Shown piece by piece: positions 1-9,531 of a stretch of 64,000 nt of DNA. Source of the stretch: an uncultured Modestobacter sp. GTDB lineage: Bacteria > Actinomycetota > Actinomycetes > Mycobacteriales > Geodermatophilaceae. Below the pieces are notes generated by a model that searched no databases, was not told the origin of the DNA, and saw only the letters and a list, made by a program, of their open reading frames with translations. How positions within the stretch are numbered: the stretch's first letter is position 1; each line of letters opens with the position of its first letter. The stretch is taken from assembly GCF_947486615.1 (NCBI RefSeq), contig NZ_CANKUD010000008.1, positions 1 through 64,000 on the forward strand. The letters are read 5' to 3'. A program made the position numbers and the translations under genes.

Positions 1-69
1 GGGAGTGCTGACCCACCGGCCGCTACCGGCACCGAACCTGCCAGAGACCAGCAGGCTCGGTAAGCCCCA

Positions 70-516
70 TTAGTCGTCGGCGCGGTCGGGCTGGGGCAGC
101 AGGCTCGGCAGGTTCACCACGATCGCCTCCTGGCTGCTGCGGGCGATGAGCACCACGGCCTCCTCGGCGCCGAGGTTCTCCTCGCGGTGCGGGGTGTACG
201 GCGGCACGAAGACGTAGTCGCCCGGGCCGGTCTGCAGCCGCACCTCCTCGCCGTGCTCGGCGAAGACGAACACCGGGTGGCCGCGCAGCACGTGGATCGC
301 GGTCTCGGAGTCGCCGTGGTGGTGGTCGCCGGAGCCGGTGTGCGGGGGCACCCGGGTCTCGCCCATCCACAGCCGCTGCGCGCCGACGCTGGTGGCCGAG
401 ATCGCCTCGTGCCGGGTCATGCCCGACGTCTGCGCGGTCTCCGCGGAGAGCTCGCCGGCGCGGACGTGCCGCAACGGCTGGTGCCAGTCGTCGGGGAAGC
501 CCTGCTGCTGGGTCAT
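70..516 (-). CDS. cupin-domain protein
   Basis: This is a small single-domain cupin of 148 aa. The core carries a histidine-rich cupin motif 1 (GSGDHHHGDSETAIHVLRG) and a motif 2 region with PGDYVFVPPYTPH, which supplies the expected metal-binding histidines and glutamate. Such proteins are metal-binding beta-barrels acting as dioxygenases, isomerases or sugar-binding proteins, and the substrate cannot be told from sequence. I chose the ATG at 516 because GAGGAG lies about 8 nt upstream; an in-frame extension further upstream is arginine/alanine-rich and looks untranslated. It has no obvious operon partner: the next gene on the same strand is a lipoprotein about 100 nt upstream. Confidence 0.85.
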   Translation of the reverse strand: MTQQQGFPDDWHQPLRHVRAGELSAETAQTSGMTRHEAISATSVGAQRLWMGETRVPPHTGSGDHHHGDSETAIHVLRGHPVFVFAEHGEEVRLQTGPGDYVFVPPYTPHREENLGAEEAVVLIARSSQEAIVVNLPSLLPQPDRADD

Positions 517-618
517 GCGCGCTCCTCGGTGTCGGGCGGCCGGCCCGGCCGCGCTGGCGTCACCCTGCCACCGGCGGCGGGCGCGCGGCAGCACGTCCTC
601 CTGGCCGGCCGTGCCGGC

Positions 619-1233
619 TCAGCCCAGGCGCTCGGCGACCGCGGCGAGGTAGTCGTCGGCCGGGGCCAGGTCGGCCGGGTCGTCGCTGTCGGTCTGGATC
701 TCCACCAGCAGCACCAGGTCCCCGTCGGCGACCAGCCGGGAGTCCACCTGCTCGACCCCGGCCACGGTACGCACGATGCGGATCCCGACCCAGTCACCGG
801 CGGACCACTCCTCGACCTGCTGGGTCTCCGCGCCGACCGTCTCGGGGACGCCGTCGCCGTCGAGGTCCACGGCGGACGTCCAGGTGCAGGCGGACGCGGC
901 GGCGGTGGCCTCGGCGACGACGTCCTGGGCCGCGTCGGCGTCCGGCAGCGTCCAGGCATGGGCCTCGACGGCGGTGGACGCGGACAGCAAGAACGCGTCG
1001 TCCGGGCGCCCCAGCGCGGCCGGCAGCTGCGGTGGCGTGTCCACCGGGTCGCCGGGGTCGGGCGCGCACAGCGTCGTGGGAGGCGGCGCGTCGCCGGCTG
1101 CGTGGAACCCGTCGAGCGTCACGTCGAGGGGGCTCGCCGTGCCCGCGTCGTCGGCGCCACACCCGGCCAGCACGCCGCCGACCAGCAGCCAGCCGCTCGA
1201 CGCGGCCGCTGCGCCCCGTCTGCGCCGTCCCAT
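619..1233 (-). CDS. secreted lipoprotein, hypothetical
   Basis: This is a 204-aa predicted lipoprotein. A twin-arginine-like basic N terminus (MGRRRRG) is followed by a hydrophobic stretch and a lipobox VLAGC, with the lipidated cysteine at residue 25. The mature part has two further cysteines, near LCAPDPGD and SACTWTS, that could form a disulfide. It otherwise resembles small extracellular sensor-like domains of actinobacteria (PknH C-terminal type), but only weakly. The start at ATG 1233 is supported by GGAGGAGG immediately upstream. Function is not recognised. Confidence 0.8.
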   Translation of the reverse strand: MGRRRRGAAAASSGWLLVGGVLAGCGADDAGTASPLDVTLDGFHAAGDAPPPTTLCAPDPGDPVDTPPQLPAALGRPDDAFLLSASTAVEAHAWTLPDADAAQDVVAEATAAASACTWTSAVDLDGDGVPETVGAETQQVEEWSAGDWVGIRIVRTVAGVEQVDSRLVADGDLVLLVEIQTDSDDPADLAPADDYLAAVAERLG

Positions 1234-1353
1234 GGTCCTCCTCCGCCGCGCCGGAGGCGGCACGCTACGGGCCCCACGGCGCCGAGGGGCACGGCGTGCC
1301 GGATGGGCGCTCGATCGTTCGGCAGGGGAGTGCCGGCGGCGGGCCGACGCTGG

Positions 1354-2610
1354 TCAGCCCGGTGCGTTCGTCGTGGCCGGCGCGGTCGGGTCAGGTCCAC
1401 CCGGGGCGGCTGGCTCACCGGGGGAGGCCGGGCGGACGAGAGAGCCCGCCCCGGCGAGGAGCAGGAGGGTGACCACGACCGCGAGCAGGGCGAAGGAGAA
1501 GCGGCGCAGCTTGCCCGACCGCTCGCGGCCCGGGAGGAAGGCGGCGATGACGGCGGCGGCCAGCCCGGCGACGGCCAGGGGCACGAGGGCCACGTAGTTC
1601 GAGTCCAGGGGCAGCACCGAGGACGCGCCGTACAGCGTGAGGACCAGGGCCGGCAGCCCCAGCATGATCCCGCCGACGCTCGCGACCAGGTTGAACGATT
1701 CGGACGACCGCGCGTCCCGGGTGACGGACATCGTCGACGTCGCGCTGAGCAGCCCCCGCAGCGCGGCGGCCTCGTCGGCGAGCTGGGCGTCGATGGCCTG
1801 GCAGTGCCGGACGGCGGCGTCCAGCGTGTGCAGCCAGTCACGGCGGACCTGGCCGTCGGTGCCCGGCCGTGGCGGCAGCGTCCGGTCCTGCCGCCTGCGT
1901 TGCGCGTGGTAGGCGGCGTCATCGCTCCGCCAGGTCCAGAGGCCCTCGCGGGCGCACTCGCGGGCCTGGTCGCGGGCCCGGCTGGCGGCGTTCGACAGCT
2001 CGAGCAGGTCGGCGAGCAGCCGCTCGAGCGTCCGGGTCGATGCCTGCCGCAGTTCTCCGGAGAGCACCCGCTCGAGCTCGTACCGCAGCGTGCGCAGCTC
2101 GGCGACGGCCTGCCGCGACCGCTCCGCCAGCGTCTTCGCCACCGCCGTGGCCTGGGCCTCGGGATCGGCGTGCCCGGAGACGACGAGCCGCAGCGCCGCC
2201 TGGACCGCCGTCTCCTGCTCGCGGCGGACCTCGGGCGCCTCGGGGTCGAGGACCTGCCAGTCCTCCAGCTTCCCCGTCGCCCGGCGGTGGGTGACCTGGG
2301 ACGACCGAGGGTCCAGGCGCACCGCGAGCTCACCGGTCGCCCAGCTGGCGCTCACGTGGACGGTGAACCGCAACCGGCCCTCGGGGCTGACGACCACGCG
2401 GGTGTGCCCGACCACGACCAGGTGGCTGTGCCGCAGGTCGGCCACCACCAGCAGCGGTGCGACGCGGAAGGCGCTGCCCGGGACGAGCGTGACGTTGCCG
2501 GGCGACACGGTGAGCTCCGAGCCGTGGGCGAACCGGACTGCGTCGTCGGCCGGCCCGGCAGCGCTCCGCTCGCGGGGGGCGCGGGGCGACTCCAGGGAGG
2601 GGGACGGCAC
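1354..2610 (-). CDS. coiled-coil membrane protein, hypothetical
   Basis: This is a 418-aa protein of unknown function with a GTG start. Residues 30-110 look beta-rich, and residues 125-290 are alpha-helical and charged with coiled-coil character (heptads around RQAVAELRTLRYELERVLSG). The C terminus has three hydrophobic segments: LVASVGGIMLGLPALVLTLY, a segment around ALVPLAVAGLAAAVIAAFL, and one around FALLAVVVTLLLLAGAG. A proline/alanine-rich tail follows. The overall plan (long cytoplasmic helical domain followed by C-terminal membrane helices) recalls CorA-type proteins, but I see no GMN motif, so I do not call it a magnesium channel. It lies between the lipoprotein gene and fbiC on the same strand. 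Confidence 0.75.
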   Translation of the reverse strand: MPSPSLESPRAPRERSAAGPADDAVRFAHGSELTVSPGNVTLVPGSAFRVAPLLVVADLRHSHLVVVGHTRVVVSPEGRLRFTVHVSASWATGELAVRLDPRSSQVTHRRATGKLEDWQVLDPEAPEVRREQETAVQAALRLVVSGHADPEAQATAVAKTLAERSRQAVAELRTLRYELERVLSGELRQASTRTLERLLADLLELSNAASRARDQARECAREGLWTWRSDDAAYHAQRRRQDRTLPPRPGTDGQVRRDWLHTLDAAVRHCQAIDAQLADEAAALRGLLSATSTMSVTRDARSSESFNLVASVGGIMLGLPALVLTLYGASSVLPLDSNYVALVPLAVAGLAAAVIAAFLPGRERSGKLRRFSFALLAVVVTLLLLAGAGSLVRPASPGEPAAPGGPDPTAPATTNAPG

Positions 2611-2698
2611 GGCCAGACCCTAGAAGCGAGCGAGGCCGGTCCGGGGCAGGTCGGCGGGCGCGCCGCGGTCCTGGTGGTCCAGGGTGCGTCCGCTCGAT

Positions 2699-5299
2699 TC
2701 AGAGGAGCTTCAGGGTGAGGGCGCGGCGGCCCTCGTCGCTGCGGGCGGTGGCCATCCGCTCGGGGCTCGGGGTGCCGTACTCCGTCGTCCGCTGGCGGGC
2801 CGGGCGGCCGATCGCGGCGGCCATCGCCTCCAGCTCGGCGATCGTCTTCAGCGACCCGTTGCCCGAGCCCGCCATCCGGCTGATGGTCTCCTCCATCAGC
2901 GTGCCGCCCAGGTCGTTGGCGCCGCCGTCGAGCATCGCCTGGGTGCCGGTGTCGCCGAGCTTCACCCACGAGGTCTGGATGTTGTCGATCCGGCCGTGCA
3001 GCAGCAGCCGGGCGACCGCGTGCACCGCGCGGTTCTCCCGGTTCGTCGGCCCCGGGCGGGCGACGCCGGCCAGGTAGATGGGGGCGTTGTGGTGCACGAA
3101 CGGCAGCAGCACGAACTCCCGGAAGCCGCCGGTCTCGTCCTGCAGGGCGGCCAGCGTGCGCAGGTGCGCGACCCAGTGCGCCGGGGTGTCGACGTGGCCG
3201 TACATCATCGTCGACGTCGTCGGCAGGCCCACCTCGTGCGCCGTCCGCACGATCTCCAGCCAGGCCGCCGCGGGCAGCTTGCCCTTGGTGAGCACCCAGC
3301 GGACGTCGTCGTCCAGGATCTCCGCCGCCGTGCCCGGCAGGCTGTCGACACCCGCCTCGCGCACCGCGGTGAGGAAGTCACGGTAGGAGAGCCCGGTGCG
3401 GGCCGACCCGTTGACGATCTCCATCGGCGAGAAGGCGTGCAGGTGGATGTCGGGACGGCGGGACTTCACCTCACGGGCCAGGTCGAAGTAGGCGGTGCCC
3501 GGCAGGTCGGGGTGGATGCCGCCCTGCATGCAGATCTCGGTCGCCCCGCCGGCCCACGCCTCGTCGACCCGGTCGCCCACCTGCTGCATCGACAGGGTGA
3601 AGGCGTCGGCGTCGGTGCGCCGCTGGGCGAAGGCGCAGAACCGGCAGCCGGTGTAGCAGACGTTGGTGAAGTTGACGTTCCGGTTCACCACGTAGGTGAC
3701 GTCGTCGCCGTTGACGTCCCGGCGGACGGCGTCGGCCAGCGCGGCCAGCGCATCGAGGTCGGCACCGTCGGCGCCCAGCAGCGCCAGGTACTCGGCGTCC
3801 GACAGCCCCGCCGGGTCGGTCTCGGCGTGCCGCAGTGCGGCGTGCACCGCGGGGTCGCCGGCCGCGATCGCCGTCGAGTGCCCGTCGCGGGCGCTCTCGG
3901 TGCGCGAGCGCAGCTCGGCCCAGTCGCCGTAGACGGCGTCGAAGTCGCTGCGCCGGTCACCGGTGCGCCCCACGGTGTCGATCTCGGTGTGCAGGTCGGT
4001 GCGCCCGGACGACGTCCAGGCCTCGTCCGGCTCCTGCCACGGCAGCCCGGACGGGGTGCGGCCCTCGACGGCCAGCCCGTCCTCGCCGGCGAGGGCGAAC
4101 ACGTGCGGGCGCACCCGGGGGTCCAGCCACGGCTCGGGCTGGGTGACGTAGCCGGGCTGGGCGGCCAGCCGCTCGCGCAGGGTGAACCCGGCGTCGGCGG
4201 TCAGCTCGGCGAGCTTGTCGATGTTCGGCCAGGGCCGCTCGGGGTTGACGTGGTCGGGGGTGAGCGGTGAGACCCCGCCCCAGTCGTCGACGCCGGCGCG
4301 CAGCAGCAGCGCGAGCTCGGTGGAGTCGCTCAGGTTCGGCGGTGCCTGCACCCGCGCCGAGGGGCCGAGCATCAGCCGGCTGACCGCCACCGCGGCCACG
4401 TACTCCTGCAGGGCGAGGTCGTCGTGCGCGGCCATCGCGGTGCGCGGCTTGGCCCGGAAGTTCTGCACGATCACCTCCTGCACGTGCCCGTGCCGCCGGG
4501 CCGAGGCCCGGATCTCGGCGATCGCGTCGACGCGCTCGGCGGAGGTCTCGCCGATGCCCAGCAGCACGCCGGTGGTGAACGGCACGGCGGAGCGGCCGGC
4601 GTCCTCGAGCACCCGCAGCCGGACGGCGGGCTCCTTGTCGGGGGAGCCGAAGTGCGGCCCGCCCTTCTCCGACCAGAGCCGGGTGGCCGTCGTCTCCAGC
4701 ATCATCCCCATCGACGCCGCGACCGGCTTGAGCCGCTGGATCTCCTCCCAGCTCAGCACGCCGGGGTTGAGGTGGGGGAGCAGCCCGGTCTCCTCCAGCA
4801 CCCGGATCGCCATCGCCCGCAGGTAGTCCAGCGTGGAGTCGAAGCCGGCGGCCTCCAGCCACTCGGCCGCCACCGGCCAGCGCTCCTCCGGGCGGTCGCC
4901 GAGGGTGAAGAGCGCCTCCTTGCAGCCCAGCGCGGCGCCGGCGCGCGCGATGTCGAGCACCTCGTCGGGGGAGAGGAACGGCGCCTTGCCCTCCGCGCGC
5001 AGCTGGCCCGGCGTCGTGACGAACGTGCAGTAGTGGCAGCGGTCGCGGCACAGGTGGGTGAGCGGGACGAACACCTTGCGGCTGTAGGTGACCACCCCCG
5101 GCCGGCCGGCGGAGGCCAGCCCCGCGTCGCGCACCCGGGAGGCAGCGGTCAGCAGCCGGTCCAGCGGTTCACCCTCGCCCAGCCCGCGGGCGTGCAGCAG
5201 GGTCTCGGCCTCGGTGGCGTCCAGCGTCACCCCGCGCTCGGCGCGCACCAGGGCGCGACGGAGGGCGGAGTCGGACGGGGCGGGCAGGGCGTTGCTCAT
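2699..5299 (-). CDS. fbiC: bifunctional FO synthase (F420 biosynthesis)
   Basis: FbiC makes FO, the deazaflavin core of coenzyme F420, from 5-amino-6-ribitylamino-uracil and tyrosine. At 866 aa it has the full length of the actinobacterial fused enzyme. The N-terminal CofG-like radical SAM domain carries C84-x3-C88-x2-C91 (CRDRCHYC). The C-terminal CofH-like radical SAM domain carries a second CX3CX2C (CYTGCRFC) around residues 547-554. Both clusters are intact, so both half-reactions should work. No other F420 genes are adjacent. A luciferase-like monooxygenase at 15.7 kb may or may not be an F420 user. Confidence 0.97.
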   Translation of the reverse strand: MSNALPAPSDSALRRALVRAERGVTLDATEAETLLHARGLGEGEPLDRLLTAASRVRDAGLASAGRPGVVTYSRKVFVPLTHLCRDRCHYCTFVTTPGQLRAEGKAPFLSPDEVLDIARAGAALGCKEALFTLGDRPEERWPVAAEWLEAAGFDSTLDYLRAMAIRVLEETGLLPHLNPGVLSWEEIQRLKPVAASMGMMLETTATRLWSEKGGPHFGSPDKEPAVRLRVLEDAGRSAVPFTTGVLLGIGETSAERVDAIAEIRASARRHGHVQEVIVQNFRAKPRTAMAAHDDLALQEYVAAVAVSRLMLGPSARVQAPPNLSDSTELALLLRAGVDDWGGVSPLTPDHVNPERPWPNIDKLAELTADAGFTLRERLAAQPGYVTQPEPWLDPRVRPHVFALAGEDGLAVEGRTPSGLPWQEPDEAWTSSGRTDLHTEIDTVGRTGDRRSDFDAVYGDWAELRSRTESARDGHSTAIAAGDPAVHAALRHAETDPAGLSDAEYLALLGADGADLDALAALADAVRRDVNGDDVTYVVNRNVNFTNVCYTGCRFCAFAQRRTDADAFTLSMQQVGDRVDEAWAGGATEICMQGGIHPDLPGTAYFDLAREVKSRRPDIHLHAFSPMEIVNGSARTGLSYRDFLTAVREAGVDSLPGTAAEILDDDVRWVLTKGKLPAAAWLEIVRTAHEVGLPTTSTMMYGHVDTPAHWVAHLRTLAALQDETGGFREFVLLPFVHHNAPIYLAGVARPGPTNRENRAVHAVARLLLHGRIDNIQTSWVKLGDTGTQAMLDGGANDLGGTLMEETISRMAGSGNGSLKTIAELEAMAAAIGRPARQRTTEYGTPSPERMATARSDEGRRALTLKLL

Positions 5300-5394
5300 C
5301 GGCGACGACGCTAACCCCGCGGGGTCACCACCGCGTGCCGTGGCCTCCGGCCCGAGCAGTCGATGAGGTGGGTCAACCCGGGTGAGCCGGGGTC

Positions 5395-5416
5395 GAGCCG
5401 CGTCCTGGCGCGGCTC
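5395..5416. terminator. hairpin between beta-lactamase and fbiC
   Basis: A perfect 8-bp inverted repeat (GAGCCGCG / CGCGGCTC) with a 6-nt loop lies in the 277-nt gap between the end of bla and the start of fbiC. Two direct copies of GGTCAACCCGG flank it (about 5371 and 5433). It may be the bla terminator or a control element for fbiC. The rest of the gap (5300-5576) shows no gene. Confidence 0.45.
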
Positions 5417-5576
5417 AACCCCAGCTGGACCGGGTCAACCCGGCGGCGGGAGGCCGGGACGGCGCCCGAGCACCGAGAGCTGACACCCGCGCGCGCCAGT
5501 TCCCGTGTTCGTGCCCGTGCGGCCATGTCGGCCGGCATGGCCGCAGGTGGGCGCCGGGGCCAGGGCCAGCGGGGGC

Positions 5577-6542
5577 TCAGCGCAGGGCGGTGACGGCGAT
5601 CTCGGTGACGCGGGCGACGAGCTCGTCGGAGTGGTCGGCGTCCGGCTCGTCGCGGCTGGAGAGCACGGCCAGCACGATCGGGGCGCCGTCCGGCGGGTGG
5701 ACCACGGCGATGTCGTTGCGGGTGCCGTACCCGCCGCTGCCGGACTTGTCCGCGACCTCCCAGCCGGCCGGCACCCCGGCCCGCACCAAGGTGTCCCCGG
5801 TCGTGCTGTCCCGCATCCAGCCGGTGAGCAGCTCGCGGTCGGCCGGGTCGAGGACGTCGTCCAGCAGCACGGCCCGCAGGTCGGTGGCCAGCGCCCGGGG
5901 CGTGCTGGTGTCGCGCTCGTCACCGGGGACGGCGCTGTTCAGCTCGGTCTCCACCCGGTCGACCGAGGTGACGTCGTCGCCGAGGTCGCGCAGCGCCTGC
6001 TCCAGGCCGGCCGGCCCGCCGATCCGGTCGAACACCAGGTTCGCGGCGGTGTTGTCGCTGTGCTGCACCGCCGCCGCGGCCACCTCGCGCAGCGGCAGGC
6101 CGGTGCCGGTGCGCGGCTCGGTGACCGGGGAGTACGTGACCAGGTCGGCGGCGGTCCAGCGGACCACCTCGTCGAGGTCGGCGTCCGTCGTCGCGTCGAG
6201 CAGGGCGGCCACCGACAGCGCCTTGTGCGTGGAGGCGAAGGCGAACCGCTCGTCGGCCCGGTGCTCGACGACCCGGCCGGAGCCGGTGTCCAGCGCGTAC
6301 ACGCCCAGCCGGGCGCCGAACTCCGTCTCCAGCCCGCTGAACGCCGCCGCGACCGCCGGATCGGGAGCCGGCGGCGCTGGGGAGGAGGACGACGGAACGG
6401 ACGAGGGGGCCGACGCGGTCGTCTCGGCACCACTCCCGCACCCGCTCAGCCCGAGCAGCAGCACCGCCGTTGCGCACCAGCCGGGGAGCCTGGTCCGGCC
6501 GACACCCCGACGAGTGCGCACCCGCGGCACGGCCCGGCTCAC
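5577..6542 (-). CDS. class A beta-lactamase, lipoprotein
   Basis: This serine beta-lactamase (321 aa) hydrolyses beta-lactam rings outside the membrane. All class A elements are present: STHK (nucleophile S104, K107), SDN at 162-164, the omega-loop E198-x-x-L-N, and KSG at 266-268. The N terminus is arginine-rich, then hydrophobic, and ends in a lipobox LSGC (C35), so the enzyme is probably membrane-anchored; a Ser/Pro linker follows. The GTG start at 6542 overlaps the TGA of the upstream flavin reductase by 4 nt, so the two are translationally coupled. That pairing is unusual for a beta-lactamase. No penicillin-responsive regulator is adjacent. Confidence 0.95.
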   Translation of the reverse strand: MSRAVPRVRTRRGVGRTRLPGWCATAVLLLGLSGCGSGAETTASAPSSVPSSSSPAPPAPDPAVAAAFSGLETEFGARLGVYALDTGSGRVVEHRADERFAFASTHKALSVAALLDATTDADLDEVVRWTAADLVTYSPVTEPRTGTGLPLREVAAAAVQHSDNTAANLVFDRIGGPAGLEQALRDLGDDVTSVDRVETELNSAVPGDERDTSTPRALATDLRAVLLDDVLDPADRELLTGWMRDSTTGDTLVRAGVPAGWEVADKSGSGGYGTRNDIAVVHPPDGAPIVLAVLSSRDEPDADHSDELVARVTEIAVTALR

Positions 6543-7048
6543 GGACGGCGCAGCGGCGCACCCGCGCCGTCGGTCCAGCGGCCGCGCAGCCGCACCAGCG
6601 GGTCGCCGTCGGCGAGCACCGGCACGCCCTCGACCTGCAGCAGCACCAGCACGTGCGTGCCGGCCTCGACCACCGAGTGCACCGTGCAGTCCAGCGCCGC
6701 CAGTGCGCCGTCCAGCACGATCGCGTCGCTCACCGGGCCGCGCTGCCAGGGCACCGACTCCAGCAGGTGCCGGGCGCTGGGCCGGCCGGCCGAGGCGAAC
6801 CGGCTGGCCAGGATCGCCTGGCCGGCGCCGAGCACGTTCACCGCGCAGGACCCGATCGACTGCAGCACCTCCGCCGGGTAGCCCTCGGCGGCCAGCCCGA
6901 GGGCGACCAGCGGCGGGTCGGCGGAGACGCTCATCAGCGAGGTGACCGTCGTCCCGACGTCGTCGATGTCGTCGCGCACGGTCAGCAGCACCACCCCGGC
7001 CGCGTACTGACGGAGGGCGGCGGAGTACTCCGCGGCATCGACAGGCAC
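6539..7048 (-). CDS. flavin reductase domain protein
   Basis: This 169-aa protein matches the FMN-binding flavin reductase-like family (HpaC/HsaB type), which supplies reduced flavin to partner monooxygenases using NAD(P)H. Typical features are the N-terminal YAAGVVLLTVRD strand, the TSLMSVSADPPLVALGL flavin-binding segment and the CAVNVLGAGQ region. Its start lies only 26 nt from the divergently transcribed flavoprotein at 7075, so promoters must overlap. The stop overlaps the bla start by 4 nt. No flavin-dependent monooxygenase is adjacent, so its partner is unknown. Confidence 0.9.
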   Translation of the reverse strand: MPVDAAEYSAALRQYAAGVVLLTVRDDIDDVGTTVTSLMSVSADPPLVALGLAAEGYPAEVLQSIGSCAVNVLGAGQAILASRFASAGRPSARHLLESVPWQRGPVSDAIVLDGALAALDCTVHSVVEAGTHVLVLLQVEGVPVLADGDPLVRLRGRWTDGAGAPLRRP

Positions 7049-7074
7049 GGGGGTCAGTCGACCACAATGGCCCG

Positions 7075-8499
7075 GTGACCACTGCGGAGCACGAGTACGA
7101 CGTCATCGTCCTGGGCGCCGGTTCGACCGGGGAGAACGTCGCCGACATCGCCGTCCGCGGGGGGCTGAGCGCGGTGCTGGTGGAGAGCGAGCTGGTCGGC
7201 GGGGAGTGCTCCTACTGGGCCTGCATGCCCAGCAAGGCGCTGCTGCGCGGCTCGGAGGCGTTGGCGCAGGCCCGCGCCGTCGCCGGCGCGGCCGCCGCGG
7301 TGACCGGCGAGCAGGACGTCGCGGCGACGCTGGACCGCCGGGACGGCTTCACCAGCCACTGGGACGACGCCGGCCAGGCGGAGTGGGTCGAGGGCGCGGG
7401 CATCGGCCTGGTCCGCGGGCACGGCCGGCTGGCGGGGGAGAAGCGGGTGGTCGTCGCGCAGGCCGACGGCAGCGAGCTGACCCTGACCGCCCGGCACGCG
7501 GTGGCCGTCTGCACCGGTTCCCGGGCCGCGGTACCCGGCGTCGAGGGGCTGGCCGACGTGCAGCCGTGGACGCCGCGGGAGGCGACCAGCGCCAAGGAGG
7601 CCCCGCGCCGGCTGCTGGTGGTCGGCGGCGGCTACGTCGGCTGCGAGATGGCCACCGCCTGGCAGCAGCTGGGCTCCTCGGTGACCCTGCTCCAGCACGG
7701 GGACCGGCTGCTGCCGCACCTGGAGCCGGCCGCCGGCGAGGCGGTGGAGGCGTCCCTGCGGGCGCTGGGCGTGGACGTCCAGCTCGGCACCGGCGTCCGG
7801 TCCGCCCGCCGTGAGGGCGATGAGGTGGTGCTGACCTGCGACAGCGGTGACGAGGTGCGCGGCGACGAGGTGCTGGTCGCCACCGGCCGGGCGGCGAACA
7901 CCGACGAGATCGGCCTGGACGCCGTCGGCCTGGAGCCGGGCGGGTACCTCGACGTCGACGAGTCGCTGCAGGTGCCCGGGCTGCCGTGGCTCTACGGCGT
8001 CGGCGACGTCAACGGGCGTGCACAGCTGACCCACATGGGCAAGTACCAGGCCCGCCAGGCCGGGGCCGCGATCGTCGCCCGGGCCCGGGGCGAGCAGGTC
8101 GACCTGAGCGACTGGTCGCCGTTCGTGGCCACCGCCGACCGCCGCGCCACCCCGAGCGTGGTCTTCACCGACCCGCAGGTCGCCGCGGTCGGGCTCACCG
8201 CCGCGCAGGCGGCCGACGCCGGCCTGCCGCACCGGGTGATCGAGTACCCGATCGGCAGCGTGGCCGGGGCCTCGGTGTTCGCCGACGGCTACACCGGGAC
8301 GGCGATCGCGGTGGTGGACACCGAGCGCGAGGTGCTGCTCGGGGTCACGTTCGTCGGCGCCGGGGTGGCCGAGCTGCTGCACTCGGCGACGATCGCGGTG
8401 GTCGCCGAGGTGCCGATCAGCCGGCTGTGGCACGCCGTGCCGTCCTATCCGACGATCAGCGAGATCTGGCTGCGCCTGCTCGAGACCTACCGGGGCTGA
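7075..8499 (+). CDS. FAD/NAD(P) pyridine nucleotide-disulfide oxidoreductase
   Basis: This 474-aa protein is a class I flavoprotein disulfide reductase related to dihydrolipoamide dehydrogenase and mercuric reductase. An N-terminal FAD fold (VIVLGAGSTGENVA) is followed by the redox-active disulfide region GGECSYWACMPSK, with two cysteines separated by four residues as in the family. Next come the NAD(P)-binding GGGYVGCEMA and the second FAD motif ending YGVGDVNG. The C-terminal dimerisation domain has HAVPSYPTISE in place of the usual catalytic HAHPT. The exact disulfide substrate is therefore uncertain. The GTG start is 26 nt from the divergent flavin reductase, and a 3-nt gap separates it from NAD kinase, suggesting co-transcription. 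Confidence 0.92.
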   Translation: MTTAEHEYDVIVLGAGSTGENVADIAVRGGLSAVLVESELVGGECSYWACMPSKALLRGSEALAQARAVAGAAAAVTGEQDVAATLDRRDGFTSHWDDAGQAEWVEGAGIGLVRGHGRLAGEKRVVVAQADGSELTLTARHAVAVCTGSRAAVPGVEGLADVQPWTPREATSAKEAPRRLLVVGGGYVGCEMATAWQQLGSSVTLLQHGDRLLPHLEPAAGEAVEASLRALGVDVQLGTGVRSARREGDEVVLTCDSGDEVRGDEVLVATGRAANTDEIGLDAVGLEPGGYLDVDESLQVPGLPWLYGVGDVNGRAQLTHMGKYQARQAGAAIVARARGEQVDLSDWSPFVATADRRATPSVVFTDPQVAAVGLTAAQAADAGLPHRVIEYPIGSVAGASVFADGYTGTAIAVVDTEREVLLGVTFVGAGVAELLHSATIAVVAEVPISRLWHAVPSYPTISEIWLRLLETYRG

Positions 8500-8502
8500 G
8501 GC

Positions 8503-9489
8503 GTGCACGACGGCAGCCGGATCGGCCTGGTGCTGCACCCGCACCGCGACTGCGGTGGCGCGGCGGCCCAGGTGCTCGCCTGGACGACGACCCACGGCGT
8601 GGAGCTGGTCGCCGCGGCGGCCGACGTCGAGCGGCTGCACCTGCACGGGGTGACCCCGGTCGACGTCGCGGAGCTGGCCACCAGCTGCGACGGGATCATC
8701 GCCCTGGGTGGGGACGGCACGCTGCTGGGCGCGATGCGGCTGGTGGTCGCCGACCCCGTCCCGGTGCTGGGCGTGAACTTCGGCCGGCTGGGCTTCCTCA
8801 CCGAGGTCGAGGGCCGCGAGCTCGACGGGGCGCTCACCGCGCTGGCCGAGGGCCGCTCCACGATCGAGTCGCGCAGCTGCCTGGTGGTGCGCGGGCCCGG
8901 CTGGGAGACGGTGGCCTTCAACGACGTCGTCCTGGCCCGGGTGCCGGGGGAGGGGATGGTCGACGCGACCCTGTCGGTGGCCGGCCGCCGGTACGGCCAC
9001 TACCGCAGCGACGCCCTGATCATCGCCACCCCGATGGGCTCGACGGCCTACAACTTCGCCGCCGGCGGCCCGGTGATGTCCCCCGGGGCCGAGGGCGTGC
9101 TGGTCACCCCGTCGGCGCCGCTGAACGGCATCGACCGCACGGTGGTGCTGGGCCCGCACGAGCCGCTGCACCTGGCGCTGCCGGAGACGGCGGGCCACCC
9201 GGCCGTGGAGGTCGACGGCCTGGTCGTCGCCCGGCTGGGCCCAGGCGACGAGCTGCACGTCGAGACCCGCCGGGACGCCGGCCTGCTGGTGCGGCTGGAC
9301 GACTGGCTGGCCGCCGACCGCAGCCGGGTCAAGCTCTCCCTGCTGGACCTCCCGCTGCTGCCGGAGGAGCTGGTCGAGCTGGTCCCGGAGGAGCTGCGCC
9401 GCCGCACCCCGGGCGGCGTGCCCGCACCCGGCACCGGTCCGGTGCGCGCCCCGGAGAGCGCCCGCGGGCCCGCCGACGAGGTCGGCTGA
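8503..9489 (+). CDS. nadK: NAD kinase
   Basis: This enzyme phosphorylates NAD+ to NADP+ with ATP or polyphosphate in the cytoplasm. The 328-aa protein has the GGDGT phosphate-binding motif at 69-73, NFGRLGFLTE, FNDVV, and the signature DALIIATPMGSTAYNFAAGG (shown here as two abutting motifs). A C-terminal extension of about 40 aa is proline/arginine-rich and probably disordered. It starts with GTG only 3 nt after the flavoprotein gene, so the pair is an operon joining NADP supply to an NAD(P)-dependent oxidoreductase. Confidence 0.95.
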   Translation: MHDGSRIGLVLHPHRDCGGAAAQVLAWTTTHGVELVAAAADVERLHLHGVTPVDVAELATSCDGIIALGGDGTLLGAMRLVVADPVPVLGVNFGRLGFLTEVEGRELDGALTALAEGRSTIESRSCLVVRGPGWETVAFNDVVLARVPGEGMVDATLSVAGRRYGHYRSDALIIATPMGSTAYNFAAGGPVMSPGAEGVLVTPSAPLNGIDRTVVLGPHEPLHLALPETAGHPAVEVDGLVVARLGPGDELHVETRRDAGLLVRLDDWLAADRSRVKLSLLDLPLLPEELVELVPEELRRRTPGGVPAPGTGPVRAPESARGPADEVG

Positions 9490-9531
9490 GCCCGTCCCGC
9501 AGGGCGGGCCGGTCCCAGGGATCGGCCGGTC

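Noticed and set aside
1-69. Possible partial gene at the left window edge
   Set aside because: The stretch is too short and shows no coding motif; no feature can be supported.
1354-2610. CorA-type magnesium channel
   Set aside because: The layout of C-terminal helices is suggestive, but no GMN motif is present.
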